NCBI GenBank assembly: GCA_934085595.1
Contig: CAKOHK010000008.1
Location: 1 to 40,715, forward strand
Origin: an uncultured Bacilli bacterium
GTDB taxonomy: Bacteria > Bacillota_I > Bacilli_A > RF39 > UBA660
Length of the DNA stretch: 40,715 nt
Reading direction: 5' to 3'
In this document: positions 8,210 through 15,708 of the stretch, one piece after another
Position numbering within the stretch: the stretch's first letter is position 1
How the letters are laid out: every line of letters starts with the position of its first letter
Notes under the pieces: generated by a model
Seen by the model: the letters and a program-made list of their open reading frames with translations, nothing else
Told to the model about the DNA's origin: nothing
Databases searched by the model: none
Made by a program: the position numbers and the translations under genes

Positions 8210-8620
8210 ATGCCTACAATTAATCAATTAGTTAGAAATAAAAGAGGACAAAAAACTAAGAAAAGCAAAAGCCCAGTACTAGGAATTGGATTTAACTCAA
8301 AAGATAAAGTTAAAACTAATAATGCATCTCCACAAATGCGTGGTGTATGTACTCGTGTTTCTACTAAAACTCCAAAGAAACCAAACTCAGCCCTAAGAAA
8401 AGTAGCAAGAGTTAAGTTAAGTAATGGATATGAAGTAACATGTTATATCCCAGGAGAAGGACACAACCTACAAGAACACAGCGTTGTACTTATCCGTGGT
8501 GGACGTGTTAAAGACTTAATCGGTGTTCGTTATCATATTATCCGTGGTACACTTGATACTGCTGGTATTGATAAGAGAAGACAAGGTAGAAGCAAATATG
8601 GTACTAAAAGACCTAAATAA
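8210..8620 (+). CDS. rpsL: 30S ribosomal protein S12
   Basis: At 136 residues this is the normal S12 length. It opens with MPTINQLVR and contains the conserved KTPKKPNSALRK and GGRVKDLIGVRYH segments around the decoding-centre loops in which streptomycin-resistance changes occur in other bacteria; the usual Lys residues are intact. It is the first gene of the str operon (rpsL-rpsG-fusA). It starts after AGGAAGGAG and is 21 bases from rpsG. The hairpin just upstream may regulate the operon. Confidence 0.99.
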   Translation: MPTINQLVRNKRGQKTKKSKSPVLGIGFNSKDKVKTNNASPQMRGVCTRVSTKTPKKPNSALRKVARVKLSNGYEVTCYIPGEGHNLQEHSVVLIRGGRVKDLIGVRYHIIRGTLDTAGIDKRRQGRSKYGTKRPK

Positions 8621-8641
8621 TAATTAGAAAGGAGAATAATT

Positions 8642-9109
8642 ATGCGTAAGAAACAAGCAATAAAAAGAGATGTTTTAGCAGATCCAATATATAATTCTAA
8701 AATGATAACAAAATTAATTAATGGTATCATGCAGGATGGAAAAAAAGGTACTGCACAAAAAATACTTTATGACGCATTTGATATAGTTAAAGAAAAAACT
8801 GGTAAAGATCCAGTTGAAGTATTTAATAAAGCATTTGAAAACATCAAACCATCTCTTGAAATAAAGAGTAGAAGAGTTGGTGGAAGTAACTATCAAGTTC
8901 CTATGGAAGTAAGAGAAGATAGAGCAAACGCACTAGTTCTAAGATGGTTAGTTCAATATGCTAAAAACAGAAATGGAAAAGGAATGGCAGAAAAATTAGC
9001 TGCTGAAATAATTGATGCTTCAAACGGTGTAGGTGGAGCAGTTAAGAAACGTGAAGATACACACAAGATGGCTGAAGCAAATAAGGCATTTGCTCACTAT
9101 AGATGGTAA
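8642..9109 (+). CDS. rpsG: 30S ribosomal protein S7
   Basis: At 155 residues this is the usual S7 length (about 156). It starts MRKKQAIKRD and has the conserved VGGSNYQVPMEV segment and the C-terminal HKMAEANKAFAHYRW. It nucleates assembly of the 30S head by binding the 3' domain of 16S rRNA, and S7 is the usual autoregulator of this operon in other bacteria. The start follows GAAAGGAG. It lies between rpsL and fusA with 17 to 21 base gaps. Confidence 0.99.
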   Translation: MRKKQAIKRDVLADPIYNSKMITKLINGIMQDGKKGTAQKILYDAFDIVKEKTGKDPVEVFNKAFENIKPSLEIKSRRVGGSNYQVPMEVREDRANALVLRWLVQYAKNRNGKGMAEKLAAEIIDASNGVGGAVKKREDTHKMAEANKAFAHYRW

Positions 9110-9126
9110 GAAGGGAGAAATAGTTA

Positions 9127-11199
9127 ATGGCACGTGACGTATCATTAGATAAAACTCGTAATATTGGTATAATGGCTCATATCGACGCCGGAAAAACTAC
9201 ATTTACAGAGCGTGTATTGTTCCATGCTGGTAGAATCCATAAAATCGGAGAAACTCACGATGGTGAATCTCAAATGGACTGGATGGAACAAGAAAAAGAA
9301 AGAGGAATCACTATCACAAGTGCTGCTACAACTGTACACTGGAAAGGCTATAGAATGAATATTATAGATACTCCAGGACACGTAGACTTCACTATAGAGG
9401 TTGCTCGTAGTTTAAGAGTATTAGACGGTGCAATAGCATTACTTGACTCACAAGCTGGACCTGAAACTCAAACAGAACAAGTTTGGAGACAAGCAAACGA
9501 TTACATGGTACCTAGAATGATATTCTGTAATAAAATGGATAAAATGGGTGCTGATTTCTACTTTAGTTATAATGCAGCTAAAGATAGATTAAGTGAAAAT
9601 GCAATTGCAATCGAACTTCCAATCGGAGATGGAGATACATTTAATGGAATTGTTGACCTAGTAACAATGAAAGCATACCAATATGATGGCAATGAGCATG
9701 AAGAACCAAAAGAAATCGAAATCCCAGCAGAAATGCAAAGCGATGTTGAAAAATACAGAACTGAATTAATAGAAAAAGCAAGTGAATTTTCTGATGAATT
9801 AATGGAAACATATTTAGAAGGAAATGAAGTACCAGTAGATATGTTAAAAGCAGCTATTAGAAAAGGTACTCTTGCAGTTAAATTATTCCCAGTAATGTGT
9901 GGAACAGCTAAAGGAAATATGGGAGTTAAACTAGCATTAGATGCAGTTATTGATTACTTACCAGCTCCAACAGATATTCCAGCAATTAAGGGAGTAGATT
10001 TAAAAGATAATGAAATCGAAAGACATGCAAGCGATAGTGAACCATTTAGTGCACTAGCATTCAAAGTTATGAATGACCCATTCGTTGGAAACTTAACATT
10101 CTTCCGTGTATACTCTGGTGTACTAAAAAGTGGAAGCTATGTAATGAACTCAACTAATGGAGAAAAAGAAAGAATCGGACGTATTCTTCAAATGCATGCT
10201 AATCAAAGAAAAGAAATCTCAGAAGTATATGCTGGAGAAATCGCAGCAGCAGTTGGTTTAAAAGATACTACAACAGGAGATACACTATGTGATGAAAAAG
10301 CACAAGTTATCCTTGAAAAAATGGTATTCCCAGAACCAGTTATTGAACTTGCAATTGAACCAAAATCAAAAGCAGATCAAGAAAAAATGAGCATAGCTCT
10401 TCAAAAATTAGCAAAAGAAGACCCATCATTCAGAGCTAAAACTGACCATGAAACAGGTCAAACTATCATCGCAGGTATGGGTGAATTACACCTTGATGTA
10501 CTTGTAGATAGAATGAAAAGAGAATTTAATGTTGAAGCTAATGTTGGTAAACCACAAGTTGCTTATAGAGAAACATTAAAGAGTACAGCTGAATGTGAAG
10601 GTAAATATATTAAACAATCAGGTGGACGTGGACAATATGGACATGTTTGGGTTAAGTTTGAACCAAATCCTGATAAAGGATATGAATTCGTTGATGAAGT
10701 TGTTGGTGGAGTTGTTCCTCGTGAATACATTCCAGTTGTAGACAAAGGACTTCAAGAAGCACTAGCTGGTGGAGTACTAGCAGGATATCCTATGATAGAT
10801 GTTAAATGTACATTATTTGATGGATCATACCATGATGTTGACTCAAACGAAATGGCATTTAAAATCGCAGCATCTATGGCTTTAAAAGAAGCTAAAAATA
10901 AATGTAATCCTTGTATTTTAGAACCTATTATGAATGTAGAAGTTAGAGTACCAGAGGAATACATGGGAACAGTTATGGGAGACCTTACAAGTAGAAGAGG
11001 TAAACCACTTGGAAATGAATCAATGGGAAGAGACATTGCAATTAAAGCAATGGTACCACTTTCAGAAATGTTCGGTTACATGACAGTTCTAAGAAGTAAT
11101 ACTCAAGGAAGAGGAACATATCAAATGATATTTGATCATTATGAAGAAGTACCAAAGAGTATTGCAGAAGACATAATTAAAAAGAATAGTGTAAACTAA
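9127..11199 (+). CDS. fusA: Translation elongation factor G
   Basis: This 690-residue protein catalyses GTP-driven translocation on the ribosome. The G domain has AHIDAGKTT (17-25), the RGITITSAA switch, DTPGHVDF and NKMD. Later domains include the conserved GMGELHLDV and RGQYGHVWV segments and a typical C-terminus. Length and order fit canonical EF-G rather than TetM-type protection proteins. It is the third gene of the str operon, starting 17 bases after rpsG behind AAGGGAGAAA. Confidence 0.99.
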   Translation: MARDVSLDKTRNIGIMAHIDAGKTTFTERVLFHAGRIHKIGETHDGESQMDWMEQEKERGITITSAATTVHWKGYRMNIIDTPGHVDFTIEVARSLRVLDGAIALLDSQAGPETQTEQVWRQANDYMVPRMIFCNKMDKMGADFYFSYNAAKDRLSENAIAIELPIGDGDTFNGIVDLVTMKAYQYDGNEHEEPKEIEIPAEMQSDVEKYRTELIEKASEFSDELMETYLEGNEVPVDMLKAAIRKGTLAVKLFPVMCGTAKGNMGVKLALDAVIDYLPAPTDIPAIKGVDLKDNEIERHASDSEPFSALAFKVMNDPFVGNLTFFRVYSGVLKSGSYVMNSTNGEKERIGRILQMHANQRKEISEVYAGEIAAAVGLKDTTTGDTLCDEKAQVILEKMVFPEPVIELAIEPKSKADQEKMSIALQKLAKEDPSFRAKTDHETGQTIIAGMGELHLDVLVDRMKREFNVEANVGKPQVAYRETLKSTAECEGKYIKQSGGRGQYGHVWVKFEPNPDKGYEFVDEVVGGVVPREYIPVVDKGLQEALAGGVLAGYPMIDVKCTLFDGSYHDVDSNEMAFKIAASMALKEAKNKCNPCILEPIMNVEVRVPEEYMGTVMGDLTSRRGKPLGNESMGRDIAIKAMVPLSEMFGYMTVLRSNTQGRGTYQMIFDHYEEVPKSIAEDIIKKNSVN

Positions 11200-11241
11200 G
11201 TAAAATAAAAATTATGTTTTAATAAAATTGCTAAATAATAC

Positions 11242-11270
11242 TTGAATTATTTCAAAGTATTAGATAAAAT
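11242..11270 (+). promoter_or_regulatory. Independent promoter for tuf
   Basis: TTGAAT (11242-11247) and TAAAAT (11265-11270) are separated by 17 bp in the 100-bp fusA-tuf gap, so tuf can be transcribed separately from the str operon. Confidence 0.65.
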
Positions 11271-11299
11271 ATATTTATATTGGAAAAGGAGGAAATAAA

Positions 11300-12469
11300 A
11301 TGGCAAAACAAAAATTTGACCGTTCAAAAGAGCACGTTAATATAGGTACTATCGGACACGTTGACCATGGTAAAACTACATTAACAGCTGCTATTACAAA
11401 ATATTTCGGAGAATTTATGGATTATGATCAAATCGATAAAGCTCCAGAGGAAAGGGAAAGAGGTATTACTATTAATACTGCTCACGTTGAGTATCAAACT
11501 GAAAAACGTCACTATGCTCACGTAGACTGCCCAGGACACGCTGATTACGTTAAAAACATGATCACTGGTGCTGCACAAATGGATGGAGCAATCCTAGTTG
11601 TTAGTGCTACAGATGGTCCAATGCCTCAAACAAGAGAACATATCTTATTATCACGTCAAGTTGGTGTACCAAAAATGGTAGTATTCATCAATAAATGTGA
11701 TATGGTAGATGATCCTGAACTTCTTGACTTAGTAGAAATGGAAGTTAGAGAATTATTAACTGAATACGGATTTGATGGAGATAACACACCAGTTATTCGT
11801 GGTTCTGCTCTTAAAGCACTTGAAGGTGATGAAAAATGGATACAACCAATTAAAGATCTTATGGCTGCAGTTGATGAATGGATCGACACACCTGCTAGAG
11901 ATACTGACAAACCATTCTTAATGAGTATTGAAGATGTATTTACTATCACAGGACGTGGAACAGTTGTTACTGGTAGAGTAGAAAGAGGAAAACTAAATCT
12001 TAATGAAGAAGTTGAAATCGTTGGTATCAAACCTACAAGAAAAACAGTTGTAACTGGAATCGAAATGTTCAGAAAATCATTAGATTATGCTGAAGCTGGA
12101 GATAACGCTGGAGTTTTACTTCGTGGAATCAACAGAGAAGATGTAGAAAGAGGACAAGTATTATGTAAACCAGGTAGTGTTACACCTCATAAGAAGTTCA
12201 CTGCTAGTGTATACGTACTAACTAAAGAAGAAGGTGGAAGACATACTCCATTCTTCACAAACTACAGACCTCAATTCTACTTTAGAACAACTGATGTTAC
12301 TGGAACAATTACATTACCAGAAGGAACTGAAATGGTTATGCCTGGTGACAATGTAAATATGACAGTAGAACTAATCACACCAATCGCAATCGAAAAAGGA
12401 ACAAACTTCTCAATTCGTGAAGGTGGTAGAACAGTTGGAGCTGGAGTAGTTTCAGAAATCTTAGAATAA
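11300..12469 (+). CDS. tuf: Translation elongation factor Tu
   Basis: This 389-residue protein delivers aminoacyl-tRNA to the ribosome. GHVDHGKT (19-26), RGITINTAHVEY, DCPGHADYV and NKCD form the GTPase site; domains 2 and 3 have GRGTVVTGRVERG and the GDNVNMTVELI segment. It is slightly shorter than the usual 394-397 residues, with no motif missing. The start follows AAAAGGAGG. It sits after fusA as in most Bacillota, with its own promoter and a strong terminator. Confidence 0.99.
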   Translation: MAKQKFDRSKEHVNIGTIGHVDHGKTTLTAAITKYFGEFMDYDQIDKAPEERERGITINTAHVEYQTEKRHYAHVDCPGHADYVKNMITGAAQMDGAILVVSATDGPMPQTREHILLSRQVGVPKMVVFINKCDMVDDPELLDLVEMEVRELLTEYGFDGDNTPVIRGSALKALEGDEKWIQPIKDLMAAVDEWIDTPARDTDKPFLMSIEDVFTITGRGTVVTGRVERGKLNLNEEVEIVGIKPTRKTVVTGIEMFRKSLDYAEAGDNAGVLLRGINREDVERGQVLCKPGSVTPHKKFTASVYVLTKEEGGRHTPFFTNYRPQFYFRTTDVTGTITLPEGTEMVMPGDNVNMTVELITPIAIEKGTNFSIREGGRTVGAGVVSEILE

Positions 12470-12479
12470 TAAAATTAAG

Positions 12480-12504
12480 CTTTGCAGAAATGCAAAGTTT
12501 TTTT
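12480..12504 (+). terminator. Terminator of tuf
   Basis: CTTTGCA (12480-12486) and TGCAAAG (12491-12497) form a perfect 7-bp stem with a GAAA tetraloop, followed by seven T. Confidence 0.93.
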
Positions 12505-12524
12505 ATGAGTTACAATCTTTCCTC

Positions 12525-12553
12525 TTTAAAATAAAAAAATATTATAGTATAAT
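12525..12553 (+). promoter_or_regulatory. Fixed vegetative promoter of the 12571 surface gene
   Basis: TTTAAA (12525-12530) and TATAAT (12548-12553) are separated by 17 bp of A-rich sequence with no poly-G tract. GAGGGAT precedes the start. Confidence 0.65.
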
Positions 12554-12570
12554 CATAATAGAGGGATAAT

Positions 12571-14268
12571 ATGAGAAAGAAACTATTAATTATACTATTA
12601 GCAATAATAACAATACCAAATCTAAAAGCATTCACATTTAATGAAACAAAAGATATAACAAATGACTATATAAAATCATCAGATTATCAGCGATATTTAA
12701 TAAACGCAGCAAAAGTACCATTCAAATATGATGGAAATATATCTTATGATACTAACTTTGTAACTGGTGGATTAATTAATAAAAAGGAAATTGAAATATC
12801 TGTAATAGATGATTCTTCATACTTAATGAGTAGTATTCCGTACTGGACAATGACTATCGAAAATAATAAAAATATATTATCAAATTTCAAAGAAAGTATA
12901 GACAGTAATATTAAAGTTACAGAATATATTATTAAAAATACATACATTACAGGAAGAGGAACATATAAAGATCCATGGATATTTGTACCTAAATATAAAG
13001 TAGAAGTAACAAGTAATGATACAGCAAAAGGTACAATAACGAACTCCATTCAATATGGAAGAGGAAATATGTACTTTGGTATAAATATAGTAAGCGGAAA
13101 CAAATATGTAAGTAATACATGTAGTGGAACAATTGAAAATAATAAACTTGTTATAAGAAATGTTAATAAAGATATAAAGTGTCAAGTAAACTTTGATAAT
13201 ATTAGATATACATTAACTTATAACAATAATACAGGAAGTGGATGTACAACAAAAGCTTTAGTACACGGACAAAAATATGGCGATTTATGTACACCAGTTA
13301 AAAATGGATATAAGTTTATGGGCTGGTATGATAAAACTACAGGTGGAAATCTTATAACTGAAGATACAATAGCAACAGGAAATAAAACTGTATATGCAAG
13401 ATGGCAACTAGATGTAGTGACAGCTGATAATTTAACAGTTTGCTGTGGTACATCATGTAATACAAGTAATGGTAAAATATTAAATTACACAGGAGAATGT
13501 GAAATAATATCACCTGATACAGTACAAACTACAACAACTAAAAACTGGAGAATAAGATTTAAAAGTTCAGGAACCCTAACACTAGCAACTTCTATTAAGA
13601 TAGATTTATTCTTAGTAGGAGGTGGAGGCGCATCAGGAAATAGCTGGGGCGGTGGCGGAGGCGGTGGCTACACCAAAACTGTAAATAATGTACAATTAGC
13701 AGCGGGAACACCATACTCTGTAACAGTTGGAGAAGGTGGACTATTGTCATATGGATGTAATGGAACAAGAGATCCTTACGCAAGAGCATGCTATGGTGGA
13801 ATAGGACAAAAAGGCGGAACTTCAAAAATAACAGGCGGTTCAATATCATATGAAGCAGGCGGAGGCTACGGAGGAGCTTGTACATCAGGTGCTTACCTTG
13901 GAAGTGGACATGGTACATGTGTTAGAAATGATGAAGATATGGTTAGTGGCGGTTCAGGCGGCTCAGGTGGTGGCTATGGCTACACTAACATGTATGGTGA
14001 CTCAAGTTGTTCTACCGGAGGTAAAAAAGGAAATAACGGCGGAGGCGGAGCAAGAGGTCAAGGATTCTCAACATGCGAATTTGCGGCAGAATCAGATGCA
14101 GCCGGAACATGTCCATCAGGAATAGTTTATTCAGCTGGAGGATGTGGAACATTTTACGAAAGAAATGGTGGCTCTGCATCTGCTAATACCGGAGGCGGAG
14201 GATCAGCCGGTCCGGGGGGTGGCGGAGACGGCGGCTCAGGAATAGTAGTAATCAGAGATGTAAGATAG
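12571..14268 (+). CDS. Secreted surface protein with one InlB-type repeat and a Gly-rich C-terminal domain
   Basis: This is a 565-residue protein. Residues 1-20 are a classical signal peptide (KK, then LLIILLAIITIP, cleavage near LKA), not the SipW type seen in its relatives. Residues 20-210 are of unknown fold. A Listeria-Bacteroides repeat (YTLTYNNNTG...NGYKFMGWYDKTTGG...VYARWQ) lies at about 211-275. After a Cys-containing linker comes a Gly-rich domain (about 345-565) with LVGGGG, TVGEGG, GQGFSTCEF, YSAGGCG and a final GGSGIVVIRDVR, the same family as at 1556 and 20374. The Gly-rich part uses many GGC and GCC codons in an otherwise AT-rich genome. There is no sortase motif. An adhesin role is inference. 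It lies alone between tuf and a small HTH gene. Confidence 0.9.
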   Translation: MRKKLLIILLAIITIPNLKAFTFNETKDITNDYIKSSDYQRYLINAAKVPFKYDGNISYDTNFVTGGLINKKEIEISVIDDSSYLMSSIPYWTMTIENNKNILSNFKESIDSNIKVTEYIIKNTYITGRGTYKDPWIFVPKYKVEVTSNDTAKGTITNSIQYGRGNMYFGINIVSGNKYVSNTCSGTIENNKLVIRNVNKDIKCQVNFDNIRYTLTYNNNTGSGCTTKALVHGQKYGDLCTPVKNGYKFMGWYDKTTGGNLITEDTIATGNKTVYARWQLDVVTADNLTVCCGTSCNTSNGKILNYTGECEIISPDTVQTTTTKNWRIRFKSSGTLTLATSIKIDLFLVGGGGASGNSWGGGGGGGYTKTVNNVQLAAGTPYSVTVGEGGLLSYGCNGTRDPYARACYGGIGQKGGTSKITGGSISYEAGGGYGGACTSGAYLGSGHGTCVRNDEDMVSGGSGGSGGGYGYTNMYGDSSCSTGGKKGNNGGGGARGQGFSTCEFAAESDAAGTCPSGIVYSAGGCGTFYERNGGSASANTGGGGSAGPGGGGDGGSGIVVIRDVR

Positions 14269-14271
14269 CAC

Positions 14272-14308
14272 TATACCTCTTTACATATAATATAAAAAGA
14301 GGTATAAT
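14272..14308. promoter_or_regulatory. Promoter inside a perfect 11-bp inverted repeat
   Basis: TTTACA (14280-14285) and TATAAT (14303-14308) with a 17-bp spacer drive the HTH gene. TATACCTCTTT (14272-14282) and AAAGAGGTATA (14296-14306) are a perfect inverted repeat that brackets the promoter. It could be an operator for the HTH protein, or a hairpin ending the gene upstream; there is no convincing T-run. Confidence 0.6.
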
Positions 14309-14333
14309 ATGCTAAAACAAAAAGGAGACATTT

Positions 14334-14648
14334 ATGATAAATGAAACTATTAAAACAATTAGACAATTAAAAGGATTAAGCAAAAAAGAAACATCTAGAA
14401 TGACAGGTATATCTGTAGAAACAATAACTAGATTAGAAACAAAAACAAGTAAAGACAAAAGAGCAATGTTATCACTAAGCTCACTATCAGCATGCTATGG
14501 TATGCCGCTTACAAAAATATATGAAATAGATGAAATAAAAGAAAAATATTGTCTTTCAGATGATGAATTAAAGTTTGTGATTATGGACACTATAGTGAAC
14601 AGCCCAGAACACGCAGAAGAATCAATGCTAAAATTAAGAAGAAAATAA
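14334..14648 (+). CDS. Small XRE-family helix-turn-helix protein
   Basis: This 104-residue protein has an N-terminal HTH_3/XRE domain (about 5-65): ETIKTIRQLKGLSKKETSRMTGISVETITRLE, with the typical recognition helix after the GIS turn, followed by a short acidic tail with no known effector domain. Family members bind palindromic DNA as dimers. The 11-bp inverted repeat over its own promoter is an obvious candidate site, which would make it autoregulated; this is inference. It starts after AAAAGGAGAC. The valine T-box promoter begins two bases after its stop. Confidence 0.85.
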   Translation: MINETIKTIRQLKGLSKKETSRMTGISVETITRLETKTSKDKRAMLSLSSLSACYGMPLTKIYEIDEIKEKYCLSDDELKFVIMDTIVNSPEHAEESMLKLRRK

Positions 14649-14649
14649 A

Positions 14650-14678
14650 TTGACAAACCAATAAAGATAGTCTATAAT
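14650..14678 (+). promoter_or_regulatory. Promoter of the valine T-box transcript
   Basis: A perfect TTGACA (14650-14655) and a perfect TATAAT (14673-14678) are separated by 17 bp, the strongest promoter in the window. Confidence 0.9.
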
Positions 14679-14689
14679 CTATATATGTA

Positions 14690-14894
14690 AAAACAAAGAC
14701 CAAGAGGAGTATCTTAATACTGTTTATTAGAGAGGAAAACAAATGCTGAAAGTTTTCTTAAATAAGTTAAGAGAAGGTAGCTTGCAAGTTTAATATCCGA
14801 AAGTAGTAAGATATTACGTAAATATGCGTTAAATAAATGAGTAAGAAAAGGTGGTACCACGGTTTATCCGTCCTTGTAACCATCTTTTTATTTT
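14690..14894 (+). ncRNA. Valine T-box leader
   Basis: The antiterminator T-box AAGGTGGTACCACGG is at 14848-14862. Stem I shows CAAG/CTTG and CTTAA/TTAAG helices enclosing a specifier loop with the loop-E pair AGTA (14708-14711) and GAA (14773-14775), followed by G-GTA-G. The specifier is therefore GUA (14777-14779), valine. AGAGAG and ATGCTGA mark the distal stem I contacts. The competing terminator pairs AAGGTGGT (14848-14855) with ACCATCTT (14879-14886) before a T-run. Uncharged tRNA-Val should allow read-through into the HD gene and valS. Confidence 0.93.
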
Positions 14895-14905
14895 GGAGGA
14901 AAGAA

Positions 14906-15694
14906 ATGAAAACTAAAGAGGAAATTAAAGAAGAAAACTTAGTTGAAGATAATAGTGATATTGATATGGAGCCAAACTATTACGCTTTTGATGATTACGT
15001 CATGAACTTCGATTTAAAAGAAGAACACTTAAAAGGTAAATACACTCATTCATATAGAGTAACAAAAGAATGTAAAAACATAAGTGAAAGCTTAAACTTT
15101 TCACCAGAAGACGTATACATATCACAGGTAATTGGTTTACTTCATGACATAGGAAGATTTTATCAGTACACAGAGTTTGAAACATTTAAAGATAGTAAAT
15201 ACTTCGATCACGCAGACTATGGCGTCAAAATACTATTTGAAGATAATGAAATAAAAAATTATAATTTAAAAGAAACTTATTACCCATTAGTAAAAACAGC
15301 AATTGAAAATCATAATAAATACAAAATAGGAAAATGTAATGAAGATGAAATGTTATTTTCTATGGTAATAAGAGATGCAGATAAACTAGATATTTTATAT
15401 CAATATGCAGTAATAAACTTAAAAGCAATTGATACAGTTAAAGGCGAAGGAATATGTGAAGAATATAAGAAAGATTTCTTTAATAACATTCAAATACATA
15501 TAAAGAATAATGATAATGCAAGTGAAAAAGTAGTTAGAACACTAGCGCTAATCTTTGATTTAAACTTTGACTATTCATTTGAAAAAGTTATAAAAGAAAA
15601 ATACATAGAAAAAATATATAAACAAGTAAATAATAAAGAAATATTAAAACCATATTTCGATGAAATAAAAAAATATTTAGAAGACTATAAATAA
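14906..15694 (+). CDS. HD-domain hydrolase in the valS T-box operon
   Basis: This 262-residue soluble protein is a metal-dependent HD-superfamily phosphohydrolase. The metal ligands are visible as H in EHLKGKYTHSYRV, the HD pair in GLLHDIGR, the H in AIENHNKY, and D in VIRDADKLDILY. The start chosen is the ATG at 14906, nine bases after GGAGG and after the T-box terminator; a longer frame from 14837 would begin inside the T-box and is rejected. It is the first gene after the valine T-box, 14 bases before valS. Its substrate is unknown; nucleotide phosphohydrolysis is the most common activity in this superfamily. It has no RelA-type synthetase domain. Confidence 0.87.
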   Translation: MKTKEEIKEENLVEDNSDIDMEPNYYAFDDYVMNFDLKEEHLKGKYTHSYRVTKECKNISESLNFSPEDVYISQVIGLLHDIGRFYQYTEFETFKDSKYFDHADYGVKILFEDNEIKNYNLKETYYPLVKTAIENHNKYKIGKCNEDEMLFSMVIRDADKLDILYQYAVINLKAIDTVKGEGICEEYKKDFFNNIQIHIKNNDNASEKVVRTLALIFDLNFDYSFEKVIKEKYIEKIYKQVNNKEILKPYFDEIKKYLEDYK

Positions 15695-15708
15695 GGAAGG
15701 TAATTAAT

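Noticed and set aside
14214..14219. G6 run in the coding part of the 12571 gene as a frameshift switch
   Set aside because: Six G is short for efficient slippage, and the run lies a few dozen codons from the stop inside a Gly-rich repeat; no evidence beyond composition.
14837..14905. Longer N-terminus for the HD-domain protein (frame open from ATG 14837)
   Set aside because: It lies inside the T-box antiterminator/terminator, has no ribosome site, and the ATG at 14906 has GGAGG at ideal spacing.
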